Assembly: GCA_029582165.1 (NCBI GenBank)
Contig: CM055875.1
Span: 29,282,644-29,346,643, forward strand
Direction: 5' to 3'
DNA: 64,000 nucleotides
Source: Portulaca oleracea
Lineage: Eukaryota; Streptophyta; Magnoliopsida; Caryophyllales; Portulacaceae
Of the stretch, positions 34,499 through 45,659 are shown one piece after another (the stretch's first letter is position 1; each line of letters opens with the position of its first letter). The translations under genes and the position numbers were made by a program. The notes beneath the pieces were generated by a model. It saw nothing but the letters and a program-made list of their open reading frames with translations. It was not told where the DNA came from and ran no database searches.

Positions 34499-35184
34499 AT
34501 GGCCTTCGCTCTTATTACAAGAATCAAAAGCTGGATATGCTCTTTTTTTTCAGCTTTTTGCCTTTAGAATCAAAATTCTTTTATGTTCTTGTTTTCTCTT
34601 TGAAAGCAGGAACAAGCTTTTTTCACAGGTTCCTCTATAGTGGCATGTTCTGTGCTATAACCAGCTTGGTGTGTCGCTGATTTGGTTGTCATTCCTGTCT
34701 GTTTTGGAATTCTGTGTTAATATTGATGATTGTTATGGAGAGTCAAATAAGGTGCCATATGCTTTGGCTACAACAAATATGGAATGGAGATAAGTTTATA
34801 TTCCCCCCTCCTTTTTGGTTGTTTGAACTTGGAAATAACCCGAATTTATGCTTGTTTGAACTGTCCATTGTGAACCCCCCTCCCCCTCCCGCCCTCGCCA
34901 AAAAAAAAAAAAGAATATTGGACGCCTAATTTTTGTCTAGACCCGATGTCGGAAAGAAAACTGTGAACGGATTAACTATTTAACTATCGTAGCATGGTGG
35001 AGTCATTGTTCTGAAAATGATTTTGCATAAGCAGGAAACTCTCCGATGACAATCACTCCTCAATATTACATGGTTTTGGTTAAATCTTGTGTACTCTGGT
35101 AGGTACCATGAACCGAATTAGGGTTTCAAGGTGCCCTATGAATTACGGGTCGATTGGTCGAATGAGGTTACTTACAATCTAAGA
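34499..35184 (+). other. 3' flank of the unknown-protein gene
   Basis: Probable 3' UTR for the first few hundred bases, then intergenic sequence with C- and A-runs (34877-34912). No coding frame is supported. Confidence 0.4.
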
Positions 35185-36211
35185 GAGTGTTTGGTAACAA
35201 ACCCTCCTAGGAAAATTTTCCTGGGAATTTGTAGTTTTATTACAGTGCTTAGTTAACATCCTAAAATCTCGGGAAGGTTTTTATAATGTTTGGTTGAAAT
35301 TGTAACTTTCCAGTGAAAATGTTTTGAATGTCCAAATTTACCCTTATTATTTACTGTAACTTTCCTAGGTTGTGCTTAGGGGTGAACAGAAAAATCGAGT
35401 ACCCGAATCCAGATTTAGAACTAGTTCGATCCAATGGATCTGGATCCGGATCTAAATTATCTGGATCCTGGATTGGATCCTAAAATTAAGATCCATTTAT
35501 AAATGGATCCGGGACTGGATCCTGACGTCAAGGATCTATAACCGGATCCGATATCCAAGATCTATAAAATTATTTAACACAAAAATTATTTTAGGTCTTA
35601 AAACTCAAGTGAATAGTACTACTCAATAAGCCCAAACTCCACTCTTGGATCCATGTTCCAAGCCCATGTGCTGAGAAACCTTAGTTTTTCTTATAACTTA
35701 AGTCGCTACTCTGTTAATCCTCACTGCCACATACTTTCTTCTCCTACAAACCTCTTCAGATCGAAGTTGGAATGGTGACTCAACGGATCAATGTCATTGA
35801 AATCTCCAAGTTGCAGTTGGCAGCACAAGTATAAAAATTTGGACAGTGATATTGAGTTTTGAATCCGGGCACCTGGATCCGGATCCATTCCCGGTAGATC
35901 TGTGACTGGATCTTAATTTTAGGATCCAATATTAAATGGATCTAGGGTTGGATCCTAAAATCAGGATCCATTACTAAATGGATCCGGAACTGGATCCTTA
36001 AATTTTAAGCGGGTACCCGGTGTTGCTCACCCCTAGTTGTGCTTAAGGTTTGTAAAATTAGCAGAGGTATTTTTGAAATTTGTTCTCTATCAGGTTTCCC
36101 AACAAGCTCTATAAAAATTCTGCATATTACCCCCCCCCTTTCCCCTATGTAAATTTTTTTTCCTGAGGAAAGGTGGGAAATGGCTCATCATAATTGTGTT
36201 TCCCAAAGCCT
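35185..36211. mobile_element. Older MITE-like element split by a hAT insertion
   Basis: Outer sequence begins AGTGTTTGGTAACAAAC and ends with the imperfect complement TTGTGTTTCCCAAAGCC. The two halves share CTAGGAAAATTTTCCT-like and CCTGAGGAAAGG words. The hAT element 35377-36035 lies between them. No clear target duplication for the outer element. Confidence 0.4.
35377..36035. mobile_element. Non-autonomous hAT element with GGATCC-rich interior
   Basis: The left end TAGGGGTGAACA and the complement of the right end (TAGGGGTGAGCA) are near-identical inverted repeats. An exact 8-bp duplication GTTGTGCT flanks it (35369-35376 and 36036-36043). Both arms are packed with GGATCCGGATCC and TGGATCCTAAA words in palindromic arrangement. 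There is no transposase. Confidence 0.93.
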
Positions 36212-36314
36212 AAATGCAACAAACACGAGATAAATTGGTCAATATGGAAAAGTTGACCAATTTTCCTAGAGTTTTCCATCAGTCAAGTGCTCTCTAGGGT
36301 GGTGTAATTGTTTC

Positions 36315-36820
36315 GTTTTTCTTTTTTTTTTTGATAATTGAAAGCCGTAAAAGATTTAATATTCACGTCAAATATGCTACATAGAACAACAAATGAAGAC
36401 ACAAACAACAAAAGAAGACAATAAAAGGGTCCAAAAAAAATTGTTCCACAAAACCACCAAAATAGCACAACCACTCCAAGAAGATAATTAAATAAATTGT
36501 TTTCTTTTCTTTTCAGCAACCATCTTGAAGTGACCCCCTGCAGCACAGTCATCGCCAATAACCTTTAAACAACAAACTTTTCTTACCATAATCTCCTTGT
36601 GAGCAAGTACTGCATCAATGTTCGTAAAATGTTTGATCTTTCTAGGGGCTACTCCACTTAGATTTCAACAAAGCCTTTTCATTCCACTTCCTCCTGATGT
36701 CAACTTTGGATCCCTCCAAGAAATTATCCTAGAGGTCAAGAGAAAAATTAGACTCATAATGGACAAAGAAAGTGTCCTCATTGTCATTTGGGTCCGGTCT
36801 AGAAGACACAATAACAGATA
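36315..36820 (-). repeat. Possible 5'-truncated LINE/retroposon on the minus strand
   Basis: The minus strand ends with ACGGCTTTCAATTATC plus an A-run of 10 or more, resembling the 3' tails of the two RRM retroposon copies. Upstream minus-strand sequence has TTGAAATCTAAGTGG, similar to GATGAAATCTAAGTGG in RRM copy 2. The frame is broken by stops. It may be a third, very diverged member, but similarity is slight. Confidence 0.3.
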
Positions 36821-36825
36821 GGGCG

Positions 36826-37826
36826 TGTAAACACAAATTTTAAGTCTAATTTAATAAAGACAAGAAAATTGAGAAACAAATTACTTTGTATTAATATTCG
36901 AATGTATGCGGGTATAATCTCTGTATTAAATACAATAAAACAGTTCTCTGACTCGATCTCCTGAAACTTGGGTGAGCCGAGGGCGCGAGCACTTGATCTC
37001 GATCTCAAACGCAGGTTTAGCTGAAGAATTCTTACAGTAGTTCTTGAGTTGAAGGTCTTGAGCGCCGATCCCTTAGTGCTTGGTAGCTGGAGTTTGCTCG
37101 AAGTTTAACTGTCTGAAGGTTGACTGTTGGTTGTAGTTCTCCCGGTTCTTGGATGCGAGGGTTTAGTGCTTGGTCTCGATCGATGAACCAAACGAGGAAG
37201 ACGATTGCAGTCTTTGATGCGATGAACATAAGTTGTTGAACTAGCCGACGTTGGTCCTTGGCGCTTGGTAGCTAGAGGTCGCTTGTAGTTCGATCTTCTG
37301 AAGCCTATGGAGTGCAGAATGCCGAATGTCAAGGGGTAGACTGCAGAGTGTAGACTGCTGAGTGTCTTGCTGAAAAACTCCGTTGTTGTTCTTGATCAAG
37401 ACATGCCGAAGATTTGGAGACTCGATCTTGATCTTCTGCAGACTTCAATCCTTGACGCTTGGTAGCTGGAGGGCGCTGTCAGTTTGATCTCCTGGAGCCT
37501 CTGAATGTTGACTGTTGAATCTCTGGGGATGCTAAAAATGAAGGGGGAGGATCCCTATTTATAGGTTATGGAGGCCTAACCCCTAGGGTTTGAGTTGGGC
37601 CTTGGTCTTGAGCCCAAGTTAATTAATTATTCATTTAATTTTAAATAAAGAGATAATTAATATTTTCTGCATCATCTTTGACACGTGTCATGATATTATT
37701 GGTCATGATGCATTTCCATTAAATTCGATTAAATGGCCCGCCGTGATTAATTTAACACGTTGGCGGATAATAATTGCCAAATACCTATTATTTTATTTTC
37801 CAAGTGTCATTTTTTTTATTTGGTCG
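36826..37826 (-). mobile_element. Probable solo LTR, minus orientation
   Basis: The plus strand starts TGTAAACACAAATTT and runs to TTTGGTCGACA. On the minus strand a TATA box CTATAAATAGGGATCC lies at about 37550-37566, followed by a leader and U5-like region ending GTGTTTACA. Several imperfect repeats of GCGCTTGGTAGCTGGAG occur at 37076, 37260 and 37455. No internal or second LTR copy was found. Flanks ATAGGGCG and, slightly further right, ATAGGGTG are suggestive but do not give a clean 5-bp duplication, so the right limit is approximate. Confidence 0.5.
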
Positions 37827-38017
37827 ACAAATTTTTGCCTCCTATAGGGTGTTCAAAAAATCCAAAACTTCAACACCAATTGGGAATCGGCAAAACCGAA
37901 TCGCTTAAAAAATTCGGTGTACCGAACCGGAAAAATCGGATGCTAAATGAAGCGGTTCCGGTTTGGGATGTTAAAATCAGCAAAGAACTAGAATCGAACT
38001 ATATATATATATATATA

Positions 38018-38372
38018 GGAAAATTGGATTCTAATAATCCATACTTTTGCAAATTAGATGATGGAGGTCTCTACTTTCACTTTGTATTCTGGTGGTAAAA
38101 AAAAATATATATAATTGGATTTGAGTGGGACGTCGCCGAGTTGAGTGGTGGTGACTCGGTGGTTTTCTAACATGGCACATTAAAGTCAACACGGTCAAAC
38201 ACATGGTCAATGTGCCATGTCAGAAAACCACCGAGTCACCACCACTCAACTCGGCGGCGTCTCACTCAAATCAAATTTTATATTTTTTTTTGGACCACCA
38301 GAATACAAAGTGAAAGTACGGTCCACTATTGTTCAATTTGCAAAAGTAGGGATTATTAGAATCCAATTATCC
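38018..38372. mobile_element. Foldback MITE copy A (near-perfect palindrome)
   Basis: It begins GGAAAATTGGATTCTAATAA and ends with the complement TTAGAATCCAATTATCC. The two ~170-bp arms also pair through GTATTCTGGTGG, CGCCGAGTTGAGTGGTGG and GACTCGGTGGTTTTCT, around a centre near 38190. It sits in (TA)n DNA on both sides, so a TA target is possible (Tc1/mariner-like) but not proven. Confidence 0.88.
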
Positions 38373-38394
38373 ATATATATATATATATATATAT

Positions 38395-38859
38395 GGATAA
38401 TTGGATTCTAATAATCCCTACTTTTACTTTGTATTCTGGTGGTCCAAAAAAAAAAAAAAATTGGATTATAGTGGTATCAAATCCACCTCCACATTCTTCT
38501 TATTCTTTTCATTCCTACACTATATTGTTTTTGTTTTTTTCGTTCCTGCCCCTAGAAAGCTAATGAATTGTAGTTTCTGAAACATTTTTAAATTATTTTT
38601 TTGAGACTCCGAATAATTATTATGATTTTTTAAAAATAATAAAAGTGAAAAAATCGTAAAAATAGTTAATAAATGAAAAAAATTTGGGAGAAACGCTGTA
38701 AATTCATTAAAAATCATTGTAAAGTGTTATACTAAGTTTTGAATCAAATGCAATACAAAATCTATGATTCCCTCGAAAATATCCCACTACAATTCAATTT
38801 AATTTTATTTTATTTTGGACCACCAGAATACAAAGTGAAAGTAGGGACCACCATCATCC
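38395..38859. mobile_element. Foldback-family MITE copy B with AT-rich core
   Basis: Starts GGATAATTGGATTCTAATAA and ends GGACCACCATCATCC. Shared parts are TTTGTATTCTGGTGGTCC at the left and its complement at the right. The core (38460-38790) differs from copy A but matches copy F (60770-61282) in inverse orientation through GAATCAAATGCAATACAAAA. It is separated from copy A only by a (TA)n tract. Confidence 0.82.
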
Positions 38860-39023
38860 AATATATATATGTATATGAAAATTGGATTCTAATATATATG
38901 AAAATTGGATTCTAATAATTCCTACTTTCACCTTCTGTATGCTAATAATCCCTACTTTGTTTTTGTATTCTAGTAGTCCAAAAAAATAAAATTTTATTAT
39001 GGTAGGACGTTGTCGAGTCAAGC

Positions 39024-39743
39024 TATAACACCCCGGTTTGTATGGTTAAGTGTGGCTTAAAAGGATTAAAATGACTACTTATGTCACCAAGGTGCACCTT
39101 CTTTTATGGTAGCTCATCCGTTGGAAACTCTTCAGTTAAGCGTGTTTCGCTGGGAGTCGTCAAAGGATGGGTGACCTCCTGGGAAGTTTTCCCAAGCTGC
39201 GTGTGAGCGAGGACGAAACACGCTGGAAAGACTCGAGGTGATTTGTGGGGCCAGTCAACGATCCTTGAAGCGGTTATCGGTAATGTCCGCGGCCTGGGAG
39301 GGGCCGGGGGTTACAGATGGTATCAGAGCCGACCTGCGACCGTGAGTTGCGCCAGTGGACGGGAGAGCCATGGGTAGTCACCTAACGGGGCAAAGATTCT
39401 TGATTGGATTGTGGCACAACGAGGACGTTGTGCGCTTAAGTGGGGGTGACTATAACACCCCGGTTTGTATGGTTAAGTGTGGCTTAAAAGGATTGAAATG
39501 ACTACTTATGTCATCAAGGTGCACCTTCTTTTATGGTAGCTCATTCGTTGGGAACTCTTCAGTTAAGCGTGCTTAGCTGGGAGTAGTCAAAGGATGGGTG
39601 GCCTCCTGGGAAGTTTTCCCAGGCAGCGTGTGAGCGAGGACGAAACACGCTGGAAAGACTCGTGGTGATTTGTGGCGTCAGTCAACGATTCTTGAAGCGG
39701 TTATTGGTAATGTCCGCGGCCCGGGAGGGGCCGGGGCATTACA
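39024..39743 (+). mobile_element. Complete Cassandra TRIM retrotransposon
   Basis: Two LTRs, 39024-39315 (292 bp) and 39451-39743 (293 bp), begin TATAACACCCCGG and end GTTACA or ATTACA. The exact 5-bp duplication CAAGC flanks it (39019-39023 and 39744-39748). Both LTRs hold a 5S rRNA-derived segment (CAGTTAAGCGTG, GGATGGGTGACCTCCTGGGAAG), the hallmark of Cassandra, which uses it as an RNA polymerase III promoter. The 135-bp interior has the tRNA-Met primer-binding site TGGTATCAGAGCC at 39318 and a polypurine tract GTGGGGGTGAC before the right LTR. It codes for no protein and needs enzymes from other elements. Confidence 0.97.
39090..39210 (+). ncRNA. 5S rRNA-derived segment in the Cassandra left LTR
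   Basis: Internal control region words of plant 5S rRNA are recognisable (CAGTTAAGCGTG, GGATGGGTGACCTCCTGGGAAG). This is a transposon promoter and not a functional 5S gene. The right LTR repeats it at about 39517-39638, and a third copy is at 58740-58862. Confidence 0.9.
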
Positions 39744-40188
39744 CAAGCGGTGGTGACTCGGTGATTTGCAAACATGTACCAGCGAGAGTGTATGAGATAC
39801 AAAGTGACTTTTCATATTTATCTTTTTAATGTTCGTCGGAAAAATCCAACAAAATGTCATGTAAGGTAAAAATTATTTCATAAATGTCGAGTGTGTAAAA
39901 TTATTATCACAAATGTCAGGTAGGGTAAATATAATTTGCTCTGAAACTTTACCCACCAATGGTAGATACACCTTACTTACAAATGAAGGATGACTCACAT
40001 TTACAATATTTTTACGAAATGTGTGAGTGAAACTTTACCCACCACTGATGATGATGGTCTAAGGGCCTGTTTAGAGAGAAAAGTGGAATCGGACGGGTAT
40101 GAAATTAGAATCCTAGGGGATTGGGTATGGAATCAAAACCCGAAATTGAAAGTGTTTGGTGAACAGAGGAATGAAATCAATGTTATAG

Positions 40189-40229
<41 letters not shown>

Positions 40230-40485
40230 AATAATATAATTAATAATTACTATTAATAATTGATTACAATTTAATAGTTAATAATTTAAAATTTAAAAAT
40301 TATTCGTTATCTTATTCATTATTGTTTATTACTTAATTTTTCATAATTATAAATTATGAATCATTAATTAATATTTAATAATAATAATTTGTTTATGGTG
40401 ATTTATTATTAATTATTTACTTTTTATTAATTTATAATTACTATCAATTACTAAAATTAATTTAAATAATTATTAATTAATAAAT

Positions 40486-43400
40486 TGTAACGCCCCAGAA
40501 ATTCAATTATAGAAAAGTCAAAGTCAAACTAACGTTAACAGACAAAATTTAGCGGAAGACTCAACTCTTATTGGGCATCACTGCCATATCCCCGAAGGAA
40601 AACTACAACTGTCTGTCAACGGTAAACCAACTAACATCTCATACTTAGAAATAAACCTCAAAACTAACTTCAAGTTTCTCATAAAAGAAAAACAACATAT
40701 TTAACGACCTCTAGACATGTCGTCCTCACTTCTAATTCCCGTCCCCAGCATATAGATTTTCACCTGAAAACAAACCATTTCAAAAATGAGGGGGAAATCT
40801 CAATAATGTCTACCCCTAACGTTAAAAACAAGTTAAGTTCATTTCAATTCATTTGAGGGAGAGGGAACAAGTCAAATCTTTTCATAAACCGTTTAACCCT
40901 TACAACTGTTTTCCTTAACTCAACCCATTCATTTTATTATGCGGGCGGGATATCAAATCCCATAAAGTGACATCGCCTACCAAAGGCATCAAACATTCAC
41001 CTACCAAAGGCATCAAAGATAATCGCCTACCAAAGGCATAAATATAATAATCGCCTACCAAAGGCATCAAAATAGCCGCCTACCAAAGGCATTAGAATAA
41101 TCGCCTACCAAAGGCATAAATATAATAATCGCCTACCAAAGGCATCAAAATAGCCGCCTACCAAAGGCATTAGAATAATCGCCTACCAAAGGCATCAAAA
41201 TAATCGTCTACCAAAGGCATCAACAATCGCCTACCAAAGGCATCAAAGTAACCGCCTACCAAAGGCATCAACAAAATAAACCCGCTTAATGTTTCACTTT
41301 GAATTGTTAGTATCTTATGCAAATTTCAGCTCACAGCTCTCAAGTCAAACCCAACTCATGTTATCAAAACCAATAATAAAACCACTAATAAAAAACCATC
41401 CAATTTCTCAACTCAATAAAATCAAAGCACAAACAAATATAATCAATTATCCAAAGCAGATGATCACATTTCCACAAAAGTCCCCTTTCGGGATGCAATT
41501 CTCAAAACAGATTAGAAAACATTAAAACACATTTAAAGAGCATCCCAGTGGGGATTAGAGCATAGACATTACCTGATTAACTTCACTTCACAGCCAAAAA
41601 CGAACACACTTGAACTCACTTACGACGCGAATTAGCTAGGGCCTAAAATAGAATAATTATTCTAATCAAAACGTGTCCTTTGAAGTTAGTATTAACTACC
41701 TTCTACCTAACCATTCCCTAGGAACCCTATAGGTTCCTATGAATCATAAATTTACACTTTAAATTACCTAACACATTCCGCATAATAGTACCAAATAAAC
41801 CTTTTCAATCAACAACACATTCATTAATAATTCACATAAACAATACAGATTATAGCATCCACATAAAAAGGGTCGTAACTTGACTTCCCGACATCCTATG
41901 GGTCTGGTTTTGGACTTTTCGGAAACCTCGGGGTGTCTACTAAAACTCTTAAGTTGAACTCAAGACCCAACACACGCTTTAATGTCCTCAAAAACCGTCT
42001 CTTTCCAAACTGTCCAGATCTGACCTAGGTCTGGTAATCGGGGTATAACTCGACTTATAAAATGCCAAAGTCCGGTCCGTAAAATTCCCGTGAAAGCTAA
42101 CATCTAAGGGAACCTCCATTTCAAAGGGTTTGATCAAAGGACGACTATAACTCTCGTGGTGATTCGTTCTTTAGACCCTAACAAAACTGTCTCAATCCCG
42201 GTTCTCATTTAATTTGCAATTTCGGTTCTAACTTTCACCATTCGATCCCGGGGTCCTAATTTGGGCTTAAAACAGTAACTAAGGTCCAAAGTAATTAATC
42301 TAATCCAACTAAGGTCCAAACATCAAACCTCCTATCATCAAAACCAAAATGTAAAACATGAAATCAACTTTAATATTTCCACTAACCCTAAAGCATGCAT
42401 GAAATAATAATAACATTATCCTAACATGAATTCTACAATAAACTATGCCAAGGTCTTATAATAACAACATGGAAGGGTATAAAACATGAATTTCTTAATC
42501 AATAAACAAGAAGGAACTTTAAAAAAACATGTGAATACACTATAAAGAACAAATAAACATTTAAACTACTAATCAAGAATTCCAACAACCAATTTCTTTA
42601 TACAAGATTCAATCAAGAATCATAAATTAATAAACAAGAATCGAACTTTAGTAATTCAATCACCTAATTAAACAAGATAAAATTAAACATGATTAAAGTA
42701 AAGAACATGTGAATACTTAACTAACGATTCAAGAATTAATCTAGGTAATTAAACTCTTTAATTCATGTATACAATAGTAGTATTATCTAAAACCCTAACA
42801 TGATTCACAAAAAACAAGTACCTTAAACAATTGAACAATAATAATTTTACTACAACTATTACAACCCTAATACACCAAATAAAACCATAAAAATTACATA
42901 AAATAATTTAGACAAATTACACATAAATAATATAACACAAGAACAAATAATTACAAATAACAACTTAATAAAATTACACCCTTAATTACCCAAATTACAA
43001 GATTTAAAACAAGAAATAATAGTAATACAATAGTAATAATAACAGAAAATCAAGAAAAAGAAGAAAAGTTTCAAAAGAATATTAGGGTTTACGCAAGGGG
43101 GTTCTGGGTGGTGGTTTCCGGCGACAGGCGGCGGTCGACGGCGATGGCAGGCGGCGCACCAACGACGGTAGGCAGGGGTCGTTGCTTGGGTCACGCACAA
43201 CAACAACAACTAACACTGCTCCTCTTGAGTCTAGTGGGCTCGATCGACATCAGGTGATGCAGCGATGAGGGTGACGGCGATGGTGCTTGGGCGGCTGACA
43301 ATGGGGAGAACGACGGAGATGGTGGCCGCAGAAAGTAGGGACAGCGAGAAGGAGGGGGGGAGAGAGAGAGAGAGGAGAGGAGGGCAACCCTGGGCGGTTG

Positions 43401-43969
43401 CTGGTGGTTGTCGGCGTCATCTTCTGACTGACGGTGGTGGTGGGCGGCACTGTGGCAGCAACGGCTGGTGGCTGGCAGCAGAGGGAGAGAGAGGGAGAGA
43501 AAGGGAGAGGAGATTAGGGTTAGGGTTTAAGGGTTTTAAGAGAGAGGAGGGTTTTTATATTAACAATTAAAAAGCCCAACTAATACTAATCCTACTCCTA
43601 ATCCAACCCAATAAGAAATCAGATTTTCTTTTGGAAAAATAATAATGACCATAATAATAGTAAAAATAATAAAACAATACTAACAATAGTAATATTAATA
43701 CTAAACACATAACAAATAAAATTCACATAATTATCCATATAACAAATTTTAATAAACACGATAATATTAATAATAATACTAATAATAATTAGAGTAGTAC
43801 TAATAATACTAACACCCAAGAAATTACCGATAAACCCTTGTTAGTCCCTCAACGATCCTACGAGCTCAAGTGTTAGCAAAAATAAACACAAACGAATAAT
43901 AAAGAATTAACGAAGTCAGTTTACTAACGGCGTCACGGTCAACATCTTTCGATTTTTCAGGGTTTTACA
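40486..43969 (-). mobile_element. Giant solo LTR of a Ty3/Gypsy element (copy 2, 3484 bp)
   Basis: The ends TGTAACGCCCC and GGGTTTTACA give TG..CA termini, and the exact 5-bp duplication TAAAT lies on both sides (40481-40485 and 43970-43974). Neither primer-binding site, pol remnant nor second LTR is present, so it is a solo LTR formed by LTR-LTR recombination. It aligns with 26090-29715 throughout, including the minisatellite and a minus-strand TATA box (ATATAAAAACCC near 43553). The TATA position leaves only about 0.4 kb of U3 and more than 3 kb of R-U5. Confidence 0.9.
40972..41272. repeat. Intra-LTR minisatellite, 12 units
   Basis: Twelve CGCCTACCAAAGGCAT units. Units 3-5 (spacers AAATATAATAAT, CAAAATAGC, TAGAATAAT) are repeated as units 6-8, a block duplication absent from the 9-unit array of the other LTR. 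Confidence 0.97.
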
Positions 43970-44390
43970 TAAATAATTATTAATATTTATATTTTTTAAT
44001 TATTATTAATATTCTTACTACTATTAATTAATATTAATCTTAAATTATTTTATTTTATTTTTTATTTCCTATATATTATTTATTATATTTTTTAATTAAT
44101 TATTATAAATTATTATAATAAATTAATTATAATAATTAGTAATTATTATTTAAATATTAATTAATACTATTAATTATTAATATTAATATTATTTTTTATT
44201 ATTAATTATTGTCAATAATTAACTATTAATTTTTATTAATATTAATTAATATTAACTATTCATTGTTAATTGTTAAGTATTAATATTTTATTTATGAATA
44301 TTTTTTATTAATAATTAGTTATTAAATTATTAATTATTAAATTATTATTGATTAAATGTAACAATTAATAAATAATTATCAATATTTACA

Positions 44391-44448
44391 TTTATTATTA
44401 TTATTATTATTATTATCATCATCATCATCATTATAATAATAATAATAA

Positions 44449-44479
<31 letters not shown>

Positions 44480-44560
44480 TATTATTATTATTACTATTAT
44501 TATTATTACTATTATTATTATTATTATTTTTTGATGAACCATTATTATTATTATTATTAT
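44391..44560. repeat. (ATT)n microsatellite
   Basis: Long imperfect TTA/ATT array with short ATC and ACT interruptions. Long Asn- or Ile-rich frames through it are artefacts. Confidence 0.95.
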
Positions 44561-45131
44561 TATGGAAGAAAAAGGGATAGCCTATTCCCCCCATATTTGG
44601 GAAGTTTCTAATCCCCCTATTTGGGAGGGATAGTAAATCTCTAGGGATTGCTATTCCATTCCAGAAAGAGTTCTCCAAATAGTAAAAATAGGAATTATAA
44701 TTGGATAATTGGATTCTAATAATCCCTACTTTCACCAATTGGACAATGGTGGTCCCTACTTTCACTTTGTATTATGGTGGTCCAAAAAAAAAAAAATTGG
44801 ATTTGAGTGGGACGCCGGCGAGTTGAGTGGTGGTGACTCGGTGGTTTTCTGACATGACACGTTGGCCATGTATTTGACCGGTTTGACTTCAATTTTTTTT
44901 GCCACGTCAGACACAAAACACATGTTTTTCCTAATTTTCTTTTTTTTTATTGACACGTAGGACTCAAAAAATAACCCCCTCCTAGTTATTTTTCTCTCTC
45001 TTGTTTGTCCGTTTCCCATTATTTCCTTGTTGTAAAAAATAAAAACAAATCCCCTTCCCAATGTCTTTCTCTTTCTTCTTTTCATTGTCACATTTCCCGT
45101 CCTTTCTATTTCTTGTTTTTCCCTTTCTCGT

Positions 45132-45136
<5 letters not shown>

Positions 45137-45194
<58 letters not shown>
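45137..45194. repeat. (CT)n microsatellite
   Basis: About 58 bp of uninterrupted TC dinucleotides inside the long foldback element. A (GA)n array of about 36 bp near the other side (46317-46352) is its rough complement. Confidence 0.95.
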
Positions 45195-45198
<4 letters not shown>

Positions 45199-45659
45199 GT
45201 TCCATCTAAAACAGGGGACGATGGGTGAAGCCACGCATCCACCTCTAAATCTTGTATGGTTCAAGTAATGAGAATGATTGTGAATGGGGGGAGGGGGTTT
45301 GTAAGTGCATGATATCAAAGAGGAGCAATGAGAACGAAAATGAGGATAACAACAACAAGGGAACACTTGAAGATGCCTTCTTGAAGAAAAGGAGATGTGG
45401 TTACTCTAGTTTTCTTTGATGTCCTTGTAAACTATACAATTACTAATGCATGACTTTAACAACTTCTTCGAGGTGGATCCACCTCAGGGTGCCACCTCTA
45501 TATCTTGAAGAAAAGGTGTAGAGATATAAGTAATGAGTGTAAATAACAGAGGATGTTAAAACAGGGGCAAACAGGAGACATTAAAACAAGGGGAAACAGG
45601 GGAATGACTGTAAATGAAAAGCAAGAAACTACATCGAGGGGGTGTTCATCGTCTCTGGG

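Larger units (their letters stand above)
38877..39775. mobile_element. Foldback-family MITE copy C, interrupted by Cassandra
   Basis: The left arm has GAAAATTGGATTCTAAT twice, then GTATTCTAGTAGTCC and GGACGTTGTCGAGTCAAG. After the 720-bp Cassandra it resumes with CAAGCGGTGGTGACTCGGTG, exactly where copy A reads GTTGAGTGGTGGTGACTCGG. The right arm is lost after about 39775. Confidence 0.75.
40062..44683. mobile_element. AT-rich MITE-like element split by a solo LTR
   Basis: The left end AGGGCCTGTTTAGAGAGAAA with GTGGAATCGGA resembles the complement of the right end (CTATTTGGAGAACTCTTTCT with GGAATGGAATAG). Interior arms are almost pure A/T with long ATT/AAT arrays (40193-40250, 44391-44560). 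The 3484-bp LTR and its duplication sit between the arms. Without it the element is about 1.1 kb. It is related to 9841-10414 by end sequence and composition. Confidence 0.6.

Noticed and set aside
36283..36558. Hydrophobic 91-residue frame on the minus strand
   Set aside because: No family recognised. It runs into an A-run and looks like the T-rich tail of a retroposon.
39090..39640. 5S rRNA genes
   Set aside because: The 5S-like stretches lie in the two LTRs of a Cassandra element, with primer-binding site and target duplication. They diverge from genuine 5S and are element promoters.
44345..44765. Poly-Asn or poly-Ile proteins
   Set aside because: They result from the (ATT)n tract and the MITE end; not coding.
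45005..45366. Arg/Glu- and Leu/Ser-rich frames around 45.1 kb
   Set aside because: These are readings of the (CT)n microsatellite on both strands.
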